Assembly: GCF_003626695.1 (NCBI RefSeq)
Contig: NZ_RBAH01000032.1
Location: forward strand, 28,311 to 92,310
Direction of reading: 5' to 3'
Length of the DNA stretch: 64,000 bases
Source: Paenibacillus ginsengarvi
GTDB lineage: Bacteria > Bacillota > Bacilli > Paenibacillales > NBRC-103111
A program made the position numbers and the translations under genes. Below are positions 1 to 8,351 of the stretch, piece by piece (within the stretch, counting starts at the first letter, position 1; each line of letters starts with the position of its first letter). The notes beneath the pieces were generated by a model. The model did not search any database. It had not been told where the DNA came from and was given only the letters and a program-made list of their open reading frames with translations.

Positions 1-1
1 G

Positions 2-94
2 GTTCGAGCCTCCTACTGGAACGAGTTCGGCGGCGCAGTCGGCGCGGCTTCGATCGGGCTCGATTCTTTTTTCGGCTACCACCAAATCACGTAA
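2..94 (+). CDS. C-terminal fragment of an unrecognised gene
   Basis: An open frame runs in from before the window and ends at the TAA at 92-94, giving about 30 residues that include WNEFGGAVGAASIGLD. The frame is clean and a Shine-Dalgarno for the next gene follows, so this is probably the 3' end of a real gene. The fragment is too short to name; I considered a transketolase tail and could not match it. Confidence 0.5.
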   Translation, partial: VRASYWNEFGGAVGAASIGLDSFFGYHQIT

Positions 95-124
95 ACGTTT
101 AGCTTAAGAGGGGAGAGGTCTAGG

Positions 125-940
125 TTGACGGAACAGCTGCGAATTATCATCATTAAGGCACATCCGGACGAAGGGGAAATTTATGCGGGCGGCACGACGG
201 CGTTGTTCGCCGAGCTCGGTCATCAGGTGAAATTTTTGTCTTTGACAAACGGCTGCTGCGGCCATCACGAAATGTCCGGCCAAGAGCTGGTGGAGCGGAG
301 AAAGCGGGAAGGGCTGGAGGCGGCGAAACGTCTCGGGATAGCCGAATACGAGGTATTGGACACGCCGGACGGCGAACTGCTGCCCGATATCGCTACGCGC
401 AAGGAGGTCGTCCGCCAAATCCGCCGCTGGAAGGCCGATATCGTGATTACGTTTCATCCCGAGAAAGGACACCATTCCGACAACCGCTATACCGGAGACG
501 TTGTACGCGATGCCGCTCCTTTTGTGAACGTGCCATTGTTTGCGCCGGAAGTACCGGTTTCGGGCAAAAGCCCGGTATATATGCTGATGCCAGACTACTC
601 GATGCTGCATCGGTACAGAGCGGATATCGCGATCGATATCGGACCGGTGCTCGAGAAAAAGCTGCTCGGCTGCGATGCGCATGCTTCGCAATTTTACGAA
701 AAAAAGGGCAAGCAGCACGAGGTTCCCGAAACGTGGGAAGGGCGCCGCGCTTACATTCTCCGCGATTGGTCCCGCTCGTTCTACAAGAAGGACATCATGA
801 ACGACTGTTTGGAGAAATGGTATGGAAGCGAACGCTCGGGGCTTATCGAATACGCGGAAGCGTTCGAGCTTGCCCCTTACAACATGGCGACGCCGACCGA
901 CGAAGAGTGGCTGGAGCTGTTCCCGATGCTGAAGCGGTAA
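125..940 (+). CDS. PIG-L/LmbE family deacetylase
   Basis: This 271-residue protein belongs to the zinc-dependent PIG-L (LmbE) N-deacetylase family, which removes acetyl groups from N-acetylglucosamine-type amides. The N-terminus carries the AHPDE metal motif (about residues 12-16), and the family's second histidine motif is visible as HHSDNRYTGDVVRDA (about residues 118-132). There is no signal peptide, so it should be cytosolic. The start is a TTG preceded by AGAGGGGAG at a good distance. It may be in one transcript with the fragment before it, and a terminator follows at 970. The substrate cannot be told from sequence; sugar or pseudo-disaccharide deacetylation is typical. Confidence 0.85.
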   Translation: MTEQLRIIIIKAHPDEGEIYAGGTTALFAELGHQVKFLSLTNGCCGHHEMSGQELVERRKREGLEAAKRLGIAEYEVLDTPDGELLPDIATRKEVVRQIRRWKADIVITFHPEKGHHSDNRYTGDVVRDAAPFVNVPLFAPEVPVSGKSPVYMLMPDYSMLHRYRADIAIDIGPVLEKKLLGCDAHASQFYEKKGKQHEVPETWEGRRAYILRDWSRSFYKKDIMNDCLEKWYGSERSGLIEYAEAFELAPYNMATPTDEEWLELFPMLKR

Positions 941-969
941 CAGCGGTTGAAGCTTGCCCTGCAACACCG

Positions 970-997
970 GACTGCCGATTTGCGGCAGTCTTTTGTT
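970..997 (+). terminator. Intrinsic terminator after the PIG-L gene
   Basis: A perfect 8-bp stem, GACTGCCG paired with CGGCAGTC around a 5-nt loop, is followed directly by TTTTGTT. It closes the transcription unit of the deacetylase. Confidence 0.85.
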
Positions 998-1051
998 CGT
1001 GAGGCAGGATGTATCGCCATGCTTCAAATGGCAGGATTAGTCCCGAAGCCT

Positions 1052-1080
1052 TTGACAAATTTGCATGATCGCTGCATAAT
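1052..1080 (+). promoter_or_regulatory. SigA-type promoter for the NCS2 permease
   Basis: TTGACA at 1052-1057 and CATAAT at 1075-1080 are separated by exactly 17 bp. The predicted transcript has a leader of about 90 nt before the start codon at 1175. That leader contains two small hairpins: GGAAG/CTTCC, and TTTCGGC-ATGC-GCCGAAA. Confidence 0.8.
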
Positions 1081-1174
1081 GTCGTAGACTTGCGGAAGCC
1101 ACTTCCGGACGTTTCGGCATGCGCCGAAAGGGTCCCGGACCGATTGCGCTGGAAAGGATAGGGAATTTTTTGCC

Positions 1175-2488
1175 ATGAAACGTTCTTCGCAGCTTGAAAC
1201 CTTTCTTGGCAGCCTGCAATGGCTGTTTTTCATTTTTGCCAACACCGTGGTCGTGCCTTTATCGGTCGGCGCCGCTTTCGGATTATCTGGGGAGGAGATC
1301 GCCGCCGCCATGCAACGGTCGTTTCTGCTGACCGGGGCGGCCTGTTCGCTCCAAGCGCTTATTGGTCACCGCTATCCGCTGCTCGAAGGGCATTCCGGCA
1401 TGTGGTGGGGAATGCTGCTGGGCCTTGCCGGCTCGGCGCCTTCGCTCGGCTTATCGTTGACCGGAATGGGCGGCGCCGTCGCGCTAGGCATTATCGCCTC
1501 CGGCCTGCTTACGTTCTTAATCGGGGCGACGGGTTTCAGCGGCGTGCTGGCACGGCTGTTCGGTCCTGTCGTCACGTGCGTTTACTTGTTTTTGCTGGCG
1601 CTGCAATTAACGCTTATTTTCTTCAAAGGTATGATCGGATACGTGCCCGGCCATCCGGTACGTGCGGACGTGCTTGTCTTGTCCGTGTGCGTTGCCATCC
1701 TTGTGATTATCGTGCAGTCGGGCAAAGGGGCGGTTCGCAATTACGCCGTGCTTATCGGGATTGCCGCCGGATGGATCGTATACTCGCTCTGGATTGCAGA
1801 ACCGGCAGCCACCGATACAGGCACAGGTGAGGGAGGAGCGTCGCTGCTGGGCTTGTTCCCGTGGGGAACGCCGCATCTGGAATGGGGCGTCTTCTTGACG
1901 GCGATGGTCACCGGACTGCTTAATGCCTCCAACAACTTGGCCGCTATTCGCGGAGCCGACGAGCTGTACGGCCGGCGTCCCGAACCGGGCAGCTACCGGC
2001 GTTCGTTCATGCTGACGGGCGGCTTCACGTCGATTGCCGGAGCATTCGGCCTCGTGCCGTACGCTCCGTTTACCTCGACGCTGGGCTTTTTGCAGACGAC
2101 GGGACTGCTGAAGCGGGCGCCGTTTATCCTCGGCTCGGCGCTATTTATCGTCGTCGGGCTGGTGCCTCCGCTTGGCGCTCACCTGTCGGCGATGCCGATG
2201 ACAGTCGCCCAAGCCGTGCTGTTCGTCGCCTACTGGCCGTTGTTCGGTTCGGCGCTGCGGGCGGCTCAGGGCATAACACTTACGAACGGAGCCGTGCTGC
2301 GTCTGGCGGGCCCCGTCATCGTAGGCGTTTCCCTGATGAACGTGCCGGCCGAGGCATTTTTGAGCTTGCCGGCGCTGATTCGGCCGATGCTGAGCAACGG
2401 TCTGCTGATGGGGGTGCTGGTCGCGGTCATTTCGGAAAATGTATTCGTGCGCGGCAGCGGGCCCGCTCCGGAGAGCGGCGTCCGTTAA
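1175..2488 (+). CDS. NCS2-family purine/pyrimidine permease
   Basis: This 437-residue integral membrane protein resembles the uracil/xanthine permease (NCS2, nucleobase-cation symporter) family, close to the Bacillus YwdJ type. It opens with SLQWLFFIFANTVVVPLSVG, the family's first helix, and has about 12-14 hydrophobic segments. It contains the HSGMWWG stretch and the NASNNLAAIRG region that correspond to the substrate-binding helices. The ATG is preceded by GGAAAGGA. It is transcribed alone from the promoter at 1052 and ends close to the convergent aminomutase gene. The nucleobase specificity is not determinable by eye. Confidence 0.85.
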   Translation: MKRSSQLETFLGSLQWLFFIFANTVVVPLSVGAAFGLSGEEIAAAMQRSFLLTGAACSLQALIGHRYPLLEGHSGMWWGMLLGLAGSAPSLGLSLTGMGGAVALGIIASGLLTFLIGATGFSGVLARLFGPVVTCVYLFLLALQLTLIFFKGMIGYVPGHPVRADVLVLSVCVAILVIIVQSGKGAVRNYAVLIGIAAGWIVYSLWIAEPAATDTGTGEGGASLLGLFPWGTPHLEWGVFLTAMVTGLLNASNNLAAIRGADELYGRRPEPGSYRRSFMLTGGFTSIAGAFGLVPYAPFTSTLGFLQTTGLLKRAPFILGSALFIVVGLVPPLGAHLSAMPMTVAQAVLFVAYWPLFGSALRAAQGITLTNGAVLRLAGPVIVGVSLMNVPAEAFLSLPALIRPMLSNGLLMGVLVAVISENVFVRGSGPAPESGVR

Positions 2489-2519
2489 TCGCCCCGCCGG
2501 GCGCTTAACTTCAGGGGAA

Positions 2520-3698
2520 TTATCCGCCGATCGACCGTTTGCGCTGCCGGGGCATATCCGGCATCTCGTTGACGGACACGACTTCGGCCGTTTTTTTGTT
2601 CGGCTTTACCCACAGCTTCTCGCTGCCAGGCAAATCGTCGAACCAGGCGGCATCCTCCGGGCAGTCCAGCACCATAAACTTGCCGTATTCCCCGTCGCGC
2701 GATTGATGGTATTTCAAGTAGGCTTTGCCGTCTTCGATCGCCAGTATTTCGATTTTGCCCGACGTATGGCTCATCGACAGCCGAATCCGCTTGCCGAGCC
2801 CGGATGTGCGCGATTTCGCCATCTCGACGACCCGGTACGCCTCCTCCAGCGATAATACGAAATCGCGGTTGCCGGCGACGGGGCGGTTGATGAAGAAGTA
2901 ATAGGGCGTAACGCCCGCCCACGACAGCCGGTCGAGCAGCTCGCCGAGCACGGCCGGATCGTCGTTGATGCCCTTCAGGACGGGCGTCTGGTTAACGACG
3001 ATGGCGCCGGCGTCATGCAGCGCTTCGAAGCCGCGCTTCGCTTCCGGGGTGATTTCGCGCGGGTGGTTAATATGCGCCATTACGTAAATGCGCCGCTCGG
3101 CGTCGGAAAATTCGCGGATGGCGGCAAGGAGCTCCTTGTCCTCGTAGATGCGCATCGGGTTAAACACAGGGAGCTTCGAGCCGAGCCGTATTATTTTCAC
3201 ATGATCCATAGCACGCAGCCGCTCGAATATCGATCGCAGCTTGGGAGTTGCCAGAATAAGGCTGTCGCCGCCGGTCAGCAGCACATTGTTAATTTCCGGA
3301 TGTTTCGCGATATAGGTGAGTCCCGGTTCCACGTCGGACATCGCTTCCTTCACGTCGTTGCGGAACAGGCGCTTGCGGAAGCAGTAGCGGCAGTAAGCGC
3401 CGCATACTTCCGAGACGATCAAGAGAGCGGTCGTCTTGTACTTGTGCTGACAGCCGGGAACGACATAATTCGTGTCCTCGTCCGACGCATCCCAGCGCCC
3501 GTATTCCATCAGCTCGCCTTCGTTCGGAATGACCAGCTTGCGGATCGGATCATGAGGATCGTCCCAATCGATCAGGTTTAAGTAATAATCGTTGACCCGA
3601 AAGACGAATTTCTCCGTTATCGCCTTGAGCTTCTCCCTTTCCTTCTCCGGTATACGGCTGATCTTTCCAATATCCGTAATGTACTTTGGCTGAGGCAT
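2520..3698 (-). CDS. KamA-like radical SAM aminomutase (lysine 2,3-aminomutase family)
   Basis: This 392-residue protein has the radical SAM motif CGAYCRYC (about residues 99-106), which binds the 4Fe-4S cluster, followed by LLTGGDSLI and HINHPREIT, all typical of the KamA family. Family members use SAM and PLP to convert alpha-lysine to beta-lysine, a precursor of the osmolyte N-acetyl-beta-lysine. The usual PLP-lysine region (GGGK in lysine 2,3-aminomutase) is represented here by SHTSGK. Classical KamA is also somewhat longer (about 416-470 residues), so the substrate is less certain than the fold. I chose the second ATG because GGGAGG lies 7 nt before it, whereas it abuts the ATG at 3704. 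No ablB-like acetyltransferase is adjacent. The gene sits behind a c-di-AMP riboswitch. Confidence 0.85.
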   Translation of the reverse strand: MPQPKYITDIGKISRIPEKEREKLKAITEKFVFRVNDYYLNLIDWDDPHDPIRKLVIPNEGELMEYGRWDASDEDTNYVVPGCQHKYKTTALLIVSEVCGAYCRYCFRKRLFRNDVKEAMSDVEPGLTYIAKHPEINNVLLTGGDSLILATPKLRSIFERLRAMDHVKIIRLGSKLPVFNPMRIYEDKELLAAIREFSDAERRIYVMAHINHPREITPEAKRGFEALHDAGAIVVNQTPVLKGINDDPAVLGELLDRLSWAGVTPYYFFINRPVAGNRDFVLSLEEAYRVVEMAKSRTSGLGKRIRLSMSHTSGKIEILAIEDGKAYLKYHQSRDGEYGKFMVLDCPEDAAWFDDLPGSEKLWVKPNKKTAEVVSVNEMPDMPRQRKRSIGG

Positions 3699-3865
3699 GC
3701 GCATTCCTCCCGTATCGTGTTATTGGATCTATGTGATCCCCGGACCAGCCGAACCGATCTAAGCGGTTACGGCCGAGTCAGGGGGTAAAGCGTTATTCCT
3801 CCCGCAAGCCAGAATGATTTATATCCATTTACAAAATATCCATTTAAAGGATATCGAGACAAAAC

Positions 3866-3911
3866 GAAAAGACCCGGATCAAAGGAAAAAATCCTCTGAA
3901 AACAGGGTCTG
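3866..3911 (-). terminator. Second hairpin terminator in the kamA leader
   Basis: On the minus strand AGACCC pairs with GGGTCT across an inner CAGAGGA/TCCTTTG stem, followed by TTTTCG. It lies downstream of the first terminator and may act as a back-up. Confidence 0.6.
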
Positions 3912-3931
3912 TGGATATCGCATAAGAACGC

Positions 3932-3952
3932 AAAAAGACCCTGTCACGGGTC
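3932..3952 (-). terminator. Expression-platform terminator of the c-di-AMP riboswitch
   Basis: On the minus strand GACCC-GTGACA-GGGTC is followed by TTTTT, about 25 nt downstream of the aptamer. ydaO switches are genetic OFF switches, so ligand binding would be expected to favour this hairpin and stop transcription before kamA. Confidence 0.7.
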
Positions 3953-3974
3953 ATAACGACGAAAAAATGACGAA

Positions 3975-4115
3975 TTGACCCATCTGCTGCTGACGAGGTT
4001 AGCTGACGGACTCGGGAAAGATGGTTCCCTACGGCGATCCGTAGATCGCGCGACTCGCCCCAAAAACTTGGTTCCCCCGCTTTCCGATCCATACAATCGG
4101 AAATTAAGCGTATTG
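3975..4115 (-). ncRNA. ydaO/yuaA cyclic di-AMP riboswitch
   Basis: Read on the minus strand, the conserved ydaO blocks occur in order: CGCTTAAT; a TTTCCGAT...ATCGGAAA hairpin; AGCGGGGGAACCA; TTGGGGCGAGTCGC; GCCGTAGGG; CCGAGTCCGTCAGCTAACC followed by TCGTCAGC. The class is known from Bacillus ydaO and ktrAB leaders and binds c-di-AMP. The transcript predicted from the promoter at 4118-4147 starts at or within a few bases of the aptamer's 5' end. The only gene downstream on this strand is the KamA-like gene, about 275 nt away. The remaining leader (3699-3865) holds an A/T-rich GGATAT repeat and an unused GGGAGGA site but no convincing ORF. Confidence 0.9.
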
Positions 4116-4117
4116 CC

Positions 4118-4147
4118 AGTATAAATGAACGTCGTTTGCTTAGTCAA
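4118..4147 (-). promoter_or_regulatory. SigA-type promoter of the riboswitch-kamA unit
   Basis: On the minus strand TTGACT (4142-4147) and TATACT (4118-4123) are separated by 18 bp. The start site would fall near 4110, at the first base of the aptamer. Confidence 0.8.
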
Positions 4148-4160
4148 GTAATTATTTCCT

Positions 4161-4178
4161 GTTTCCGCTATCGGAAAC
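4161..4178. promoter_or_regulatory. Palindrome upstream of the riboswitch promoter
   Basis: GTTTCC-GCTATC-GGAAAC is a perfect 6-bp-arm inverted repeat 13 bp upstream of the -35 box, with no T tract. It could be a protein binding site or a leftover hairpin of the preceding operon. Confidence 0.35.
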
Positions 4179-4190
4179 CGAATATGGGCG

Positions 4191-4222
4191 AAGAAAAGCG
4201 GCGGACAGTTCCGGCCGCTTTG
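4191..4222 (-). terminator. Terminator of the HAD-ugp-like operon
   Basis: On the minus strand AAAGCGG pairs with CCGCTTT and is followed by TCTTC, 12 nt after the stop codon of the last permease. The T tract is short, so read-through into the riboswitch unit is possible. Confidence 0.65.
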
Positions 4223-4233
4223 AGAAAATGAAG

Positions 4234-5046
4234 TCATTTGATTCCGGAATGGATAAAGCTGTTCATGAACTGCCGCTGAAATAGGATGAACGCGACCGTC
4301 AGCGGCACGATAACGAGCAGCGTAGCTGCGCTCACTTCCGTCCATTGCGCGCCGATTTCGAACGACTGGGCGAAGATAGCCAGACCTACTGTCAGCGGAC
4401 GGTTTTCTACAGAATTGGTAACGATAAGTGGCCATAGGAAATTATTCCATTGGTAGCAGACGGATACGAGACCGAAAGCGATGTAGGACGGACGGGCAAG
4501 CGGAAAGTAGATGTTCCATAATATTTGCCACTTGGAATACCCTTCGACGCAAGCGGCTTCGTCGAGTTCCCTCGGGATGGTCTTAAACATTTGCCGCAGC
4601 AGGAATATGCCGAACGCCGACGCGAAATAAGGCATCATGATGCCAAGCTTCGTGTCTAGCAGAGATAGCTCCTTGAGGATGCTGTAATTGGGGAAGATGA
4701 GTACGTCCGGCGGTATCATGATTTGGACGAGAAACAGCAGAAACAGGACGTTTTTGGCGCGAAACTCCACGCGGGCGAACGCGAACGCAGCCATCGTTGC
4801 GGTGAGGATCTGGGCGGCGAGCACGCCGACGACGATCAAAATCGTATTGACGTAATATTGCGCGAACGGCGCAGCCGCCCATACGGCAGCGAAATTGTCG
4901 AGCGTAAAATCGAGCGAGAACGATGACGACAGCGCGACCTGCTTAGGCCGGAAGGCCGTAACCGCCACCCAAAGCAGCGGGATAAGCCATAGCGCGGCGA
5001 GCGCCAGAAGCAGCAACCGGCCCAGCTTCAACTTTTTAAACCGCAT
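4234..5046 (-). CDS. Glycerol-3-phosphate/sugar ABC importer permease, MalG/UgpE type
   Basis: This 270-residue inner-membrane subunit has six hydrophobic segments and the cytoplasmic EAA loop, here ELDEAACVEGYSKWQILWN (about residues 160-180), which docks the ATPase. Membership of the MalG/UgpE family is clear. It is the last gene of an operon with a binding protein, a second permease and a HAD phosphatase, all downstream of a GlpP-type antiterminator. That context points to glycerol-3-phosphate or glycerophosphodiesters as substrate. No ATPase gene is present; importers of this class in Bacilli often share an MsmX-like ATPase. Confidence 0.85.
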   Translation of the reverse strand: MRFKKLKLGRLLLLALAALWLIPLLWVAVTAFRPKQVALSSSFSLDFTLDNFAAVWAAAPFAQYYVNTILIVVGVLAAQILTATMAAFAFARVEFRAKNVLFLLFLVQIMIPPDVLIFPNYSILKELSLLDTKLGIMMPYFASAFGIFLLRQMFKTIPRELDEAACVEGYSKWQILWNIYFPLARPSYIAFGLVSVCYQWNNFLWPLIVTNSVENRPLTVGLAIFAQSFEIGAQWTEVSAATLLVIVPLTVAFILFQRQFMNSFIHSGIK

Positions 5047-5082
5047 ATGATGTCCTTTCCTTTCCGTCTCACGGGCTAACGG

Positions 5083-5973
5083 TCAATTGTAATGGATTTT
5101 TTTATCGAGTCCGAAGAAATTGAGCGCCGCGAACAGCAGCAAAACCGCGATCATCACCACGGTCAGCGTGGAGGCCATCCCTTGATCCCAAAAGCCGAAA
5201 GCCGTTTCGTAAATGTAATACAGGAGTAGATTGCTCGAGTTGTTCGGTCCGCCTTTCGTCATGACGAGCAGGTGGTCGACCAGCTTGAATGAATTCGTCA
5301 GCGCGACGATCGATACGAACAGCGTAGTCGGCATAAGCAGGGGAAACGTAATCTTGCGAAACACCGTCCATCGGCCGACGCCGTCCACTTGCGCCGATTC
5401 GTACAGATCGGGAGATATGTTCTGCAGACCGGCCAAATAAAAGATCATGAAATAGCCGGCTTCCTTCCAGATCATCATCGCGATCATCGCCCACATGACG
5501 TAGTCCGGAGAGCCCAGCCAATGGATCTCGCCCATGCCGAGACTCGTCATCGCTCTACTCAGCAAGCCGTACTTGGGCGTATAAATGAATAGCCAGATGT
5601 TGGCTACCGCAATCATCGGAATCATCGTCGGGTAAAAAAACGCCGTCCGCATCAAACTCGTCCCGCGCATCGCTTTATTGGCGAAAATGGCCATCAGCAT
5701 GGCAAGCGCCATCGATGTCGGTACGGTGCCGAGCGCAAAAAACAAGTTGTTGGTCATGACCTTGGCAAACACTTCGTCAGCGAACAGGGCGGAGTAATTG
5801 CCAAGTCCGACGAAGATCGGCTCGGGCGAGGCCAAATCGGCCTGGTAAAAGCTGAGCCGGATCGTCTTCGCAATCGGATAAAACGTAAACAGGAGCAGGA
5901 AAAGCAGGGAGGGCAGAAGCAGCAGCCAGGCAAAAGCGTCCGTTTTCCAGCGTGAAATCGATTTGATGCCCAA
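5083..5973 (-). CDS. Glycerol-3-phosphate/sugar ABC importer permease, MalF/UgpA type
   Basis: The protein has 296 residues with six membrane segments. The EAA-type loop reads DLYESAQVDGVGRWTVFRK and the first helix is FAWLLLLPSLLFLLLF. The open frame continues upstream to 6075, but AGGAGG at 5981-5986 lies 7 nt before a TTG at 5973, and the protein from there has the normal family length, so I use that start. It sits between the binding protein and the MalG-type permease. The regulon context suggests a UgpA role; sequence alone gives only the MalF/UgpA family. Confidence 0.85.
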   Translation of the reverse strand: MGIKSISRWKTDAFAWLLLLPSLLFLLLFTFYPIAKTIRLSFYQADLASPEPIFVGLGNYSALFADEVFAKVMTNNLFFALGTVPTSMALAMLMAIFANKAMRGTSLMRTAFFYPTMIPMIAVANIWLFIYTPKYGLLSRAMTSLGMGEIHWLGSPDYVMWAMIAMMIWKEAGYFMIFYLAGLQNISPDLYESAQVDGVGRWTVFRKITFPLLMPTTLFVSIVALTNSFKLVDHLLVMTKGGPNNSSNLLLYYIYETAFGFWDQGMASTLTVVMIAVLLLFAALNFFGLDKKIHYN

Positions 5974-6082
5974 AAGGGAACCTCCTAAATCGTCTTGAAC
6001 TAGAGAATAAAGGGGAGTCCCGCTGCAGCGCGTCCGGTTTACTTTCACCGCAGCGGTCTCCCCGGAAACCGGCAAGCCTTCG

Positions 6083-7417
6083 TTACTTATTAAAAGCCGC
6101 GAGCGCCTTGTCGGCTTCTTCCTGCGCTTTTTTAAGAGCTTCGGCCGGGGATGCGCCGCCTGTTAGCACCGCCTGAACTTGATCGCTGATCGCTTTCGTC
6201 ACTTTTCCGTTGTTATGGGTGGACAGCTCGGCCGCGGCATATTGAAGCTGATCGCGGGCGACGAGCGCCTGCGGGAAGTCGGCGGCGTACTTTTTCATCC
6301 GCTCGGTTTCATAAGCCGATTTTTTGACCGCCACATAGCCGGTATCGATGCTCCACTGCGCGGCACGCTCGGCTTCCGTCATGAATTTGACAAATTGCCA
6401 AGCCGCTTCCTGCTTTTTCTTTTCGATGTCTTTGAAAATATAAAAGTTGCCGCCGCCGGTCGGGCTGCCGAAGCTTTTGTTTTTGGGCAGAAAACCGACG
6501 CCGAAATCGAATTTGGCGTTTTTCTTCACGTTGGACAAGTTGCCGGTCGTATGGTACATCATCGCCGTCTTCCCTTCAAGGAAGTCGGAAGGAACGGTTC
6601 CCCATTCGGTTACGCCTTGCGGCATCACTTTGTCCTTCATCGCCAGATCGGACCAATATTGCAGCCCTTCGACATTTTCCGGCGTATCGAACATTACTTT
6701 TTTGCCGTCCTGAGTCATCAAGTTTTTGCCGTTTTGCAGGGCGAACGTTTGCAGCATCCAGTAGGCGAAGCCGGAGACGGGTATTTCCAGTCCCCAAGTG
6801 CCGTCTTTGGTCAGCTTTTTCGCATGATCGCGCAGCTCCGCCCACGTTTGCGGCGCTTTCTCCGGATCGAGTCCGGCGGCTTTAAACATTTGCTTGTTGT
6901 AATACAAAACAATCGTGCTGCGCTGGAACGGAATGCTGTATGTTTTGCCGCCGGTTTGCGAGTTGGCCATGAATGCCGGATAGAAGTCGGACAAATAGCT
7001 GTCGCCGCCTTCTTTGGCGATGAACTCGTCAAGCGGAATAATCGCGTTCATATCCATCAGGCTGAACAACTCGGTCGAGAGCAGAACCGCTACATCGGGA
7101 GGAGTTTTGCTCTGTACGCCCGCCTGCGTCTTGACGGTCGTATCCGCATAGCTGCCCGTGTAAACGGGCTTGACGGTAATATTGGGATGAAGCTTCGTAA
7201 ATTCCTTGGCCATGCCTTCAATTGTCTCGGTCAAAGGTCCGCCGACGGCGATCGGGTAATAAAAAGTCAGTTCGACTTTGTCTCCGCCTTTGGCGGACGA
7301 TTCCGCAGCGGCTCCCGTTTGCGGAGCGGTCGAGCCGTTCGCGGCCGGTTTGGCGCAAGCCGCCATCGTAGTTAAGCATAAAGCGGTGCATATCAGTTTT
7401 GCCGAGAAGGAACGCAT
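6083..7417 (-). CDS. Extracellular solute-binding lipoprotein (UgpB-like, family 1)
   Basis: This 444-residue type 1 periplasmic-binding-type protein captures substrate for the adjacent permeases. The N-terminus is a lipoprotein signal with lipobox TMAAC (Cys about residue 20), so it is anchored on the outer face of the membrane. The family 1 motif GGKTYSIPFQRST and the C-terminal AAWQFVKFMTEAERAAQWS are visible. The ATG follows AAAAGGAGA. UgpB-like use of glycerol-3-phosphate or glycerophosphocholine is inferred from the GlpP-controlled operon, not from residue-level evidence. Confidence 0.8.
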   Translation of the reverse strand: MRSFSAKLICTALCLTTMAACAKPAANGSTAPQTGAAAESSAKGGDKVELTFYYPIAVGGPLTETIEGMAKEFTKLHPNITVKPVYTGSYADTTVKTQAGVQSKTPPDVAVLLSTELFSLMDMNAIIPLDEFIAKEGGDSYLSDFYPAFMANSQTGGKTYSIPFQRSTIVLYYNKQMFKAAGLDPEKAPQTWAELRDHAKKLTKDGTWGLEIPVSGFAYWMLQTFALQNGKNLMTQDGKKVMFDTPENVEGLQYWSDLAMKDKVMPQGVTEWGTVPSDFLEGKTAMMYHTTGNLSNVKKNAKFDFGVGFLPKNKSFGSPTGGGNFYIFKDIEKKKQEAAWQFVKFMTEAERAAQWSIDTGYVAVKKSAYETERMKKYAADFPQALVARDQLQYAAAELSTHNNGKVTKAISDQVQAVLTGGASPAEALKKAQEEADKALAAFNK

Positions 7418-7517
7418 GTGAAAGTCTCCTTTTAACCGTTTATTTGTTTACTGTACCTGACTCGTGTAAAGCGGCGATAACGGCAATGTGAAGCGGCGGT
7501 TAATTCGATAGCCTTTC

Positions 7518-8315
7518 TCATAAAGCCCGGGCAAGTTCGACGAAGCGCTCCATGGAATGCCAAACGTAGTCCGGTCGGATGGGGGACAGCTCGGCTTCGC
7601 GCTTCGTGGTGACGCCCGTCATTACAAGGGCGGTGCGCATGCCGCCGGTATGCCCGAATAAAATATCGGTTTCCAGCCTGTCGCCGATCATGAGGCAATG
7701 CTCGCCGCGAAGCCCGCACCACTCCAGAACTTTCGAGGCGTAAAACTGCGAAGGCTTGCCGACGATAGCGGACGGGGCTACGCCGCTGGCCGCTTCGATC
7801 GCTTTCACCATCGCCCAAGTATCGGGTATGATGTCGCCGGCGACCGGGCAATTCGGGTCCGGGTTGGCCGCGATCAGTTCCGCCCCTCCGCGGACGGCTT
7901 TCATCGCCCGATGCAGCTTGGCGTAGTCGAATTTCATATCCATGCCTACGAGCACGTGCGTCGTTTGCTCCGGACGGGTAGTCATGCGGACCCCCTGCTC
8001 GTCCAGCTCGCTGGCTAAAGCCGGTTCCCCGACGACAAGTACCGTCGGATCAGGCTGTTGTTCGCGCATATAAACAGCTGCGGCGAAGGCGGCCGTTACG
8101 ATTTCATCCAGCCGGGCTTGCAAACCGAGCTTTTGCAGGCGGATTTGGCATTCCCGGCGAGTTCGTATAGTCGTGTTGCTTAAGAAAAGAATTTTTTTTC
8201 CTTTCGTCCGCAATAGGTCAATCGTCTCTTTGACGCCGGGAAGCAGTCGGTCCCCCAGGAACACTGTTCCGTCCAAATCAAAAAAATAACCGTCATAGCT
8301 GACTACATCCGGCAA
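7518..8315 (-). CDS. HAD-IIA phosphatase (NagD/AraL/glycerol-phosphate phosphatase-like)
   Basis: This 265-residue HAD-superfamily phosphatase shows FFDLDGTVFLGD (catalytic Asp pair), LSNTT (motif II) and GKPSQFYASKVLEWCG with MIGDRLETDILFG (motifs III/IV), the pattern of subfamily IIA. Members dephosphorylate small phosphosugars, glycerol phosphate or 4-nitrophenyl phosphate. The longer open frame to 8393 would begin inside the leader terminator. AAAGGAG lies 11 nt before a TTG at 8315, which gives the normal family length. It is the first gene of the operon behind the GlpP-type antiterminator, so a role in glycerol-3-phosphate turnover is likely. Confidence 0.8.
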   Translation of the reverse strand: MPDVVSYDGYFFDLDGTVFLGDRLLPGVKETIDLLRTKGKKILFLSNTTIRTRRECQIRLQKLGLQARLDEIVTAAFAAAVYMREQQPDPTVLVVGEPALASELDEQGVRMTTRPEQTTHVLVGMDMKFDYAKLHRAMKAVRGGAELIAANPDPNCPVAGDIIPDTWAMVKAIEAASGVAPSAIVGKPSQFYASKVLEWCGLRGEHCLMIGDRLETDILFGHTGGMRTALVMTGVTTKREAELSPIRPDYVWHSMERFVELARAL

Positions 8316-8351
8316 GTCGCGTGCAGCTCCTTTCTTCCGAAAACGTAAATA

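Noticed and set aside
1081..1174. Purine riboswitch before the nucleobase permease
   Set aside because: The conserved loop sequences of the purine aptamer are not present.
3944..4435. 163-codon minus-strand frame across the riboswitch
   Set aside because: It overlaps the permease gene, the promoter and the aptamer; no start site fits and the translation shows no motif.
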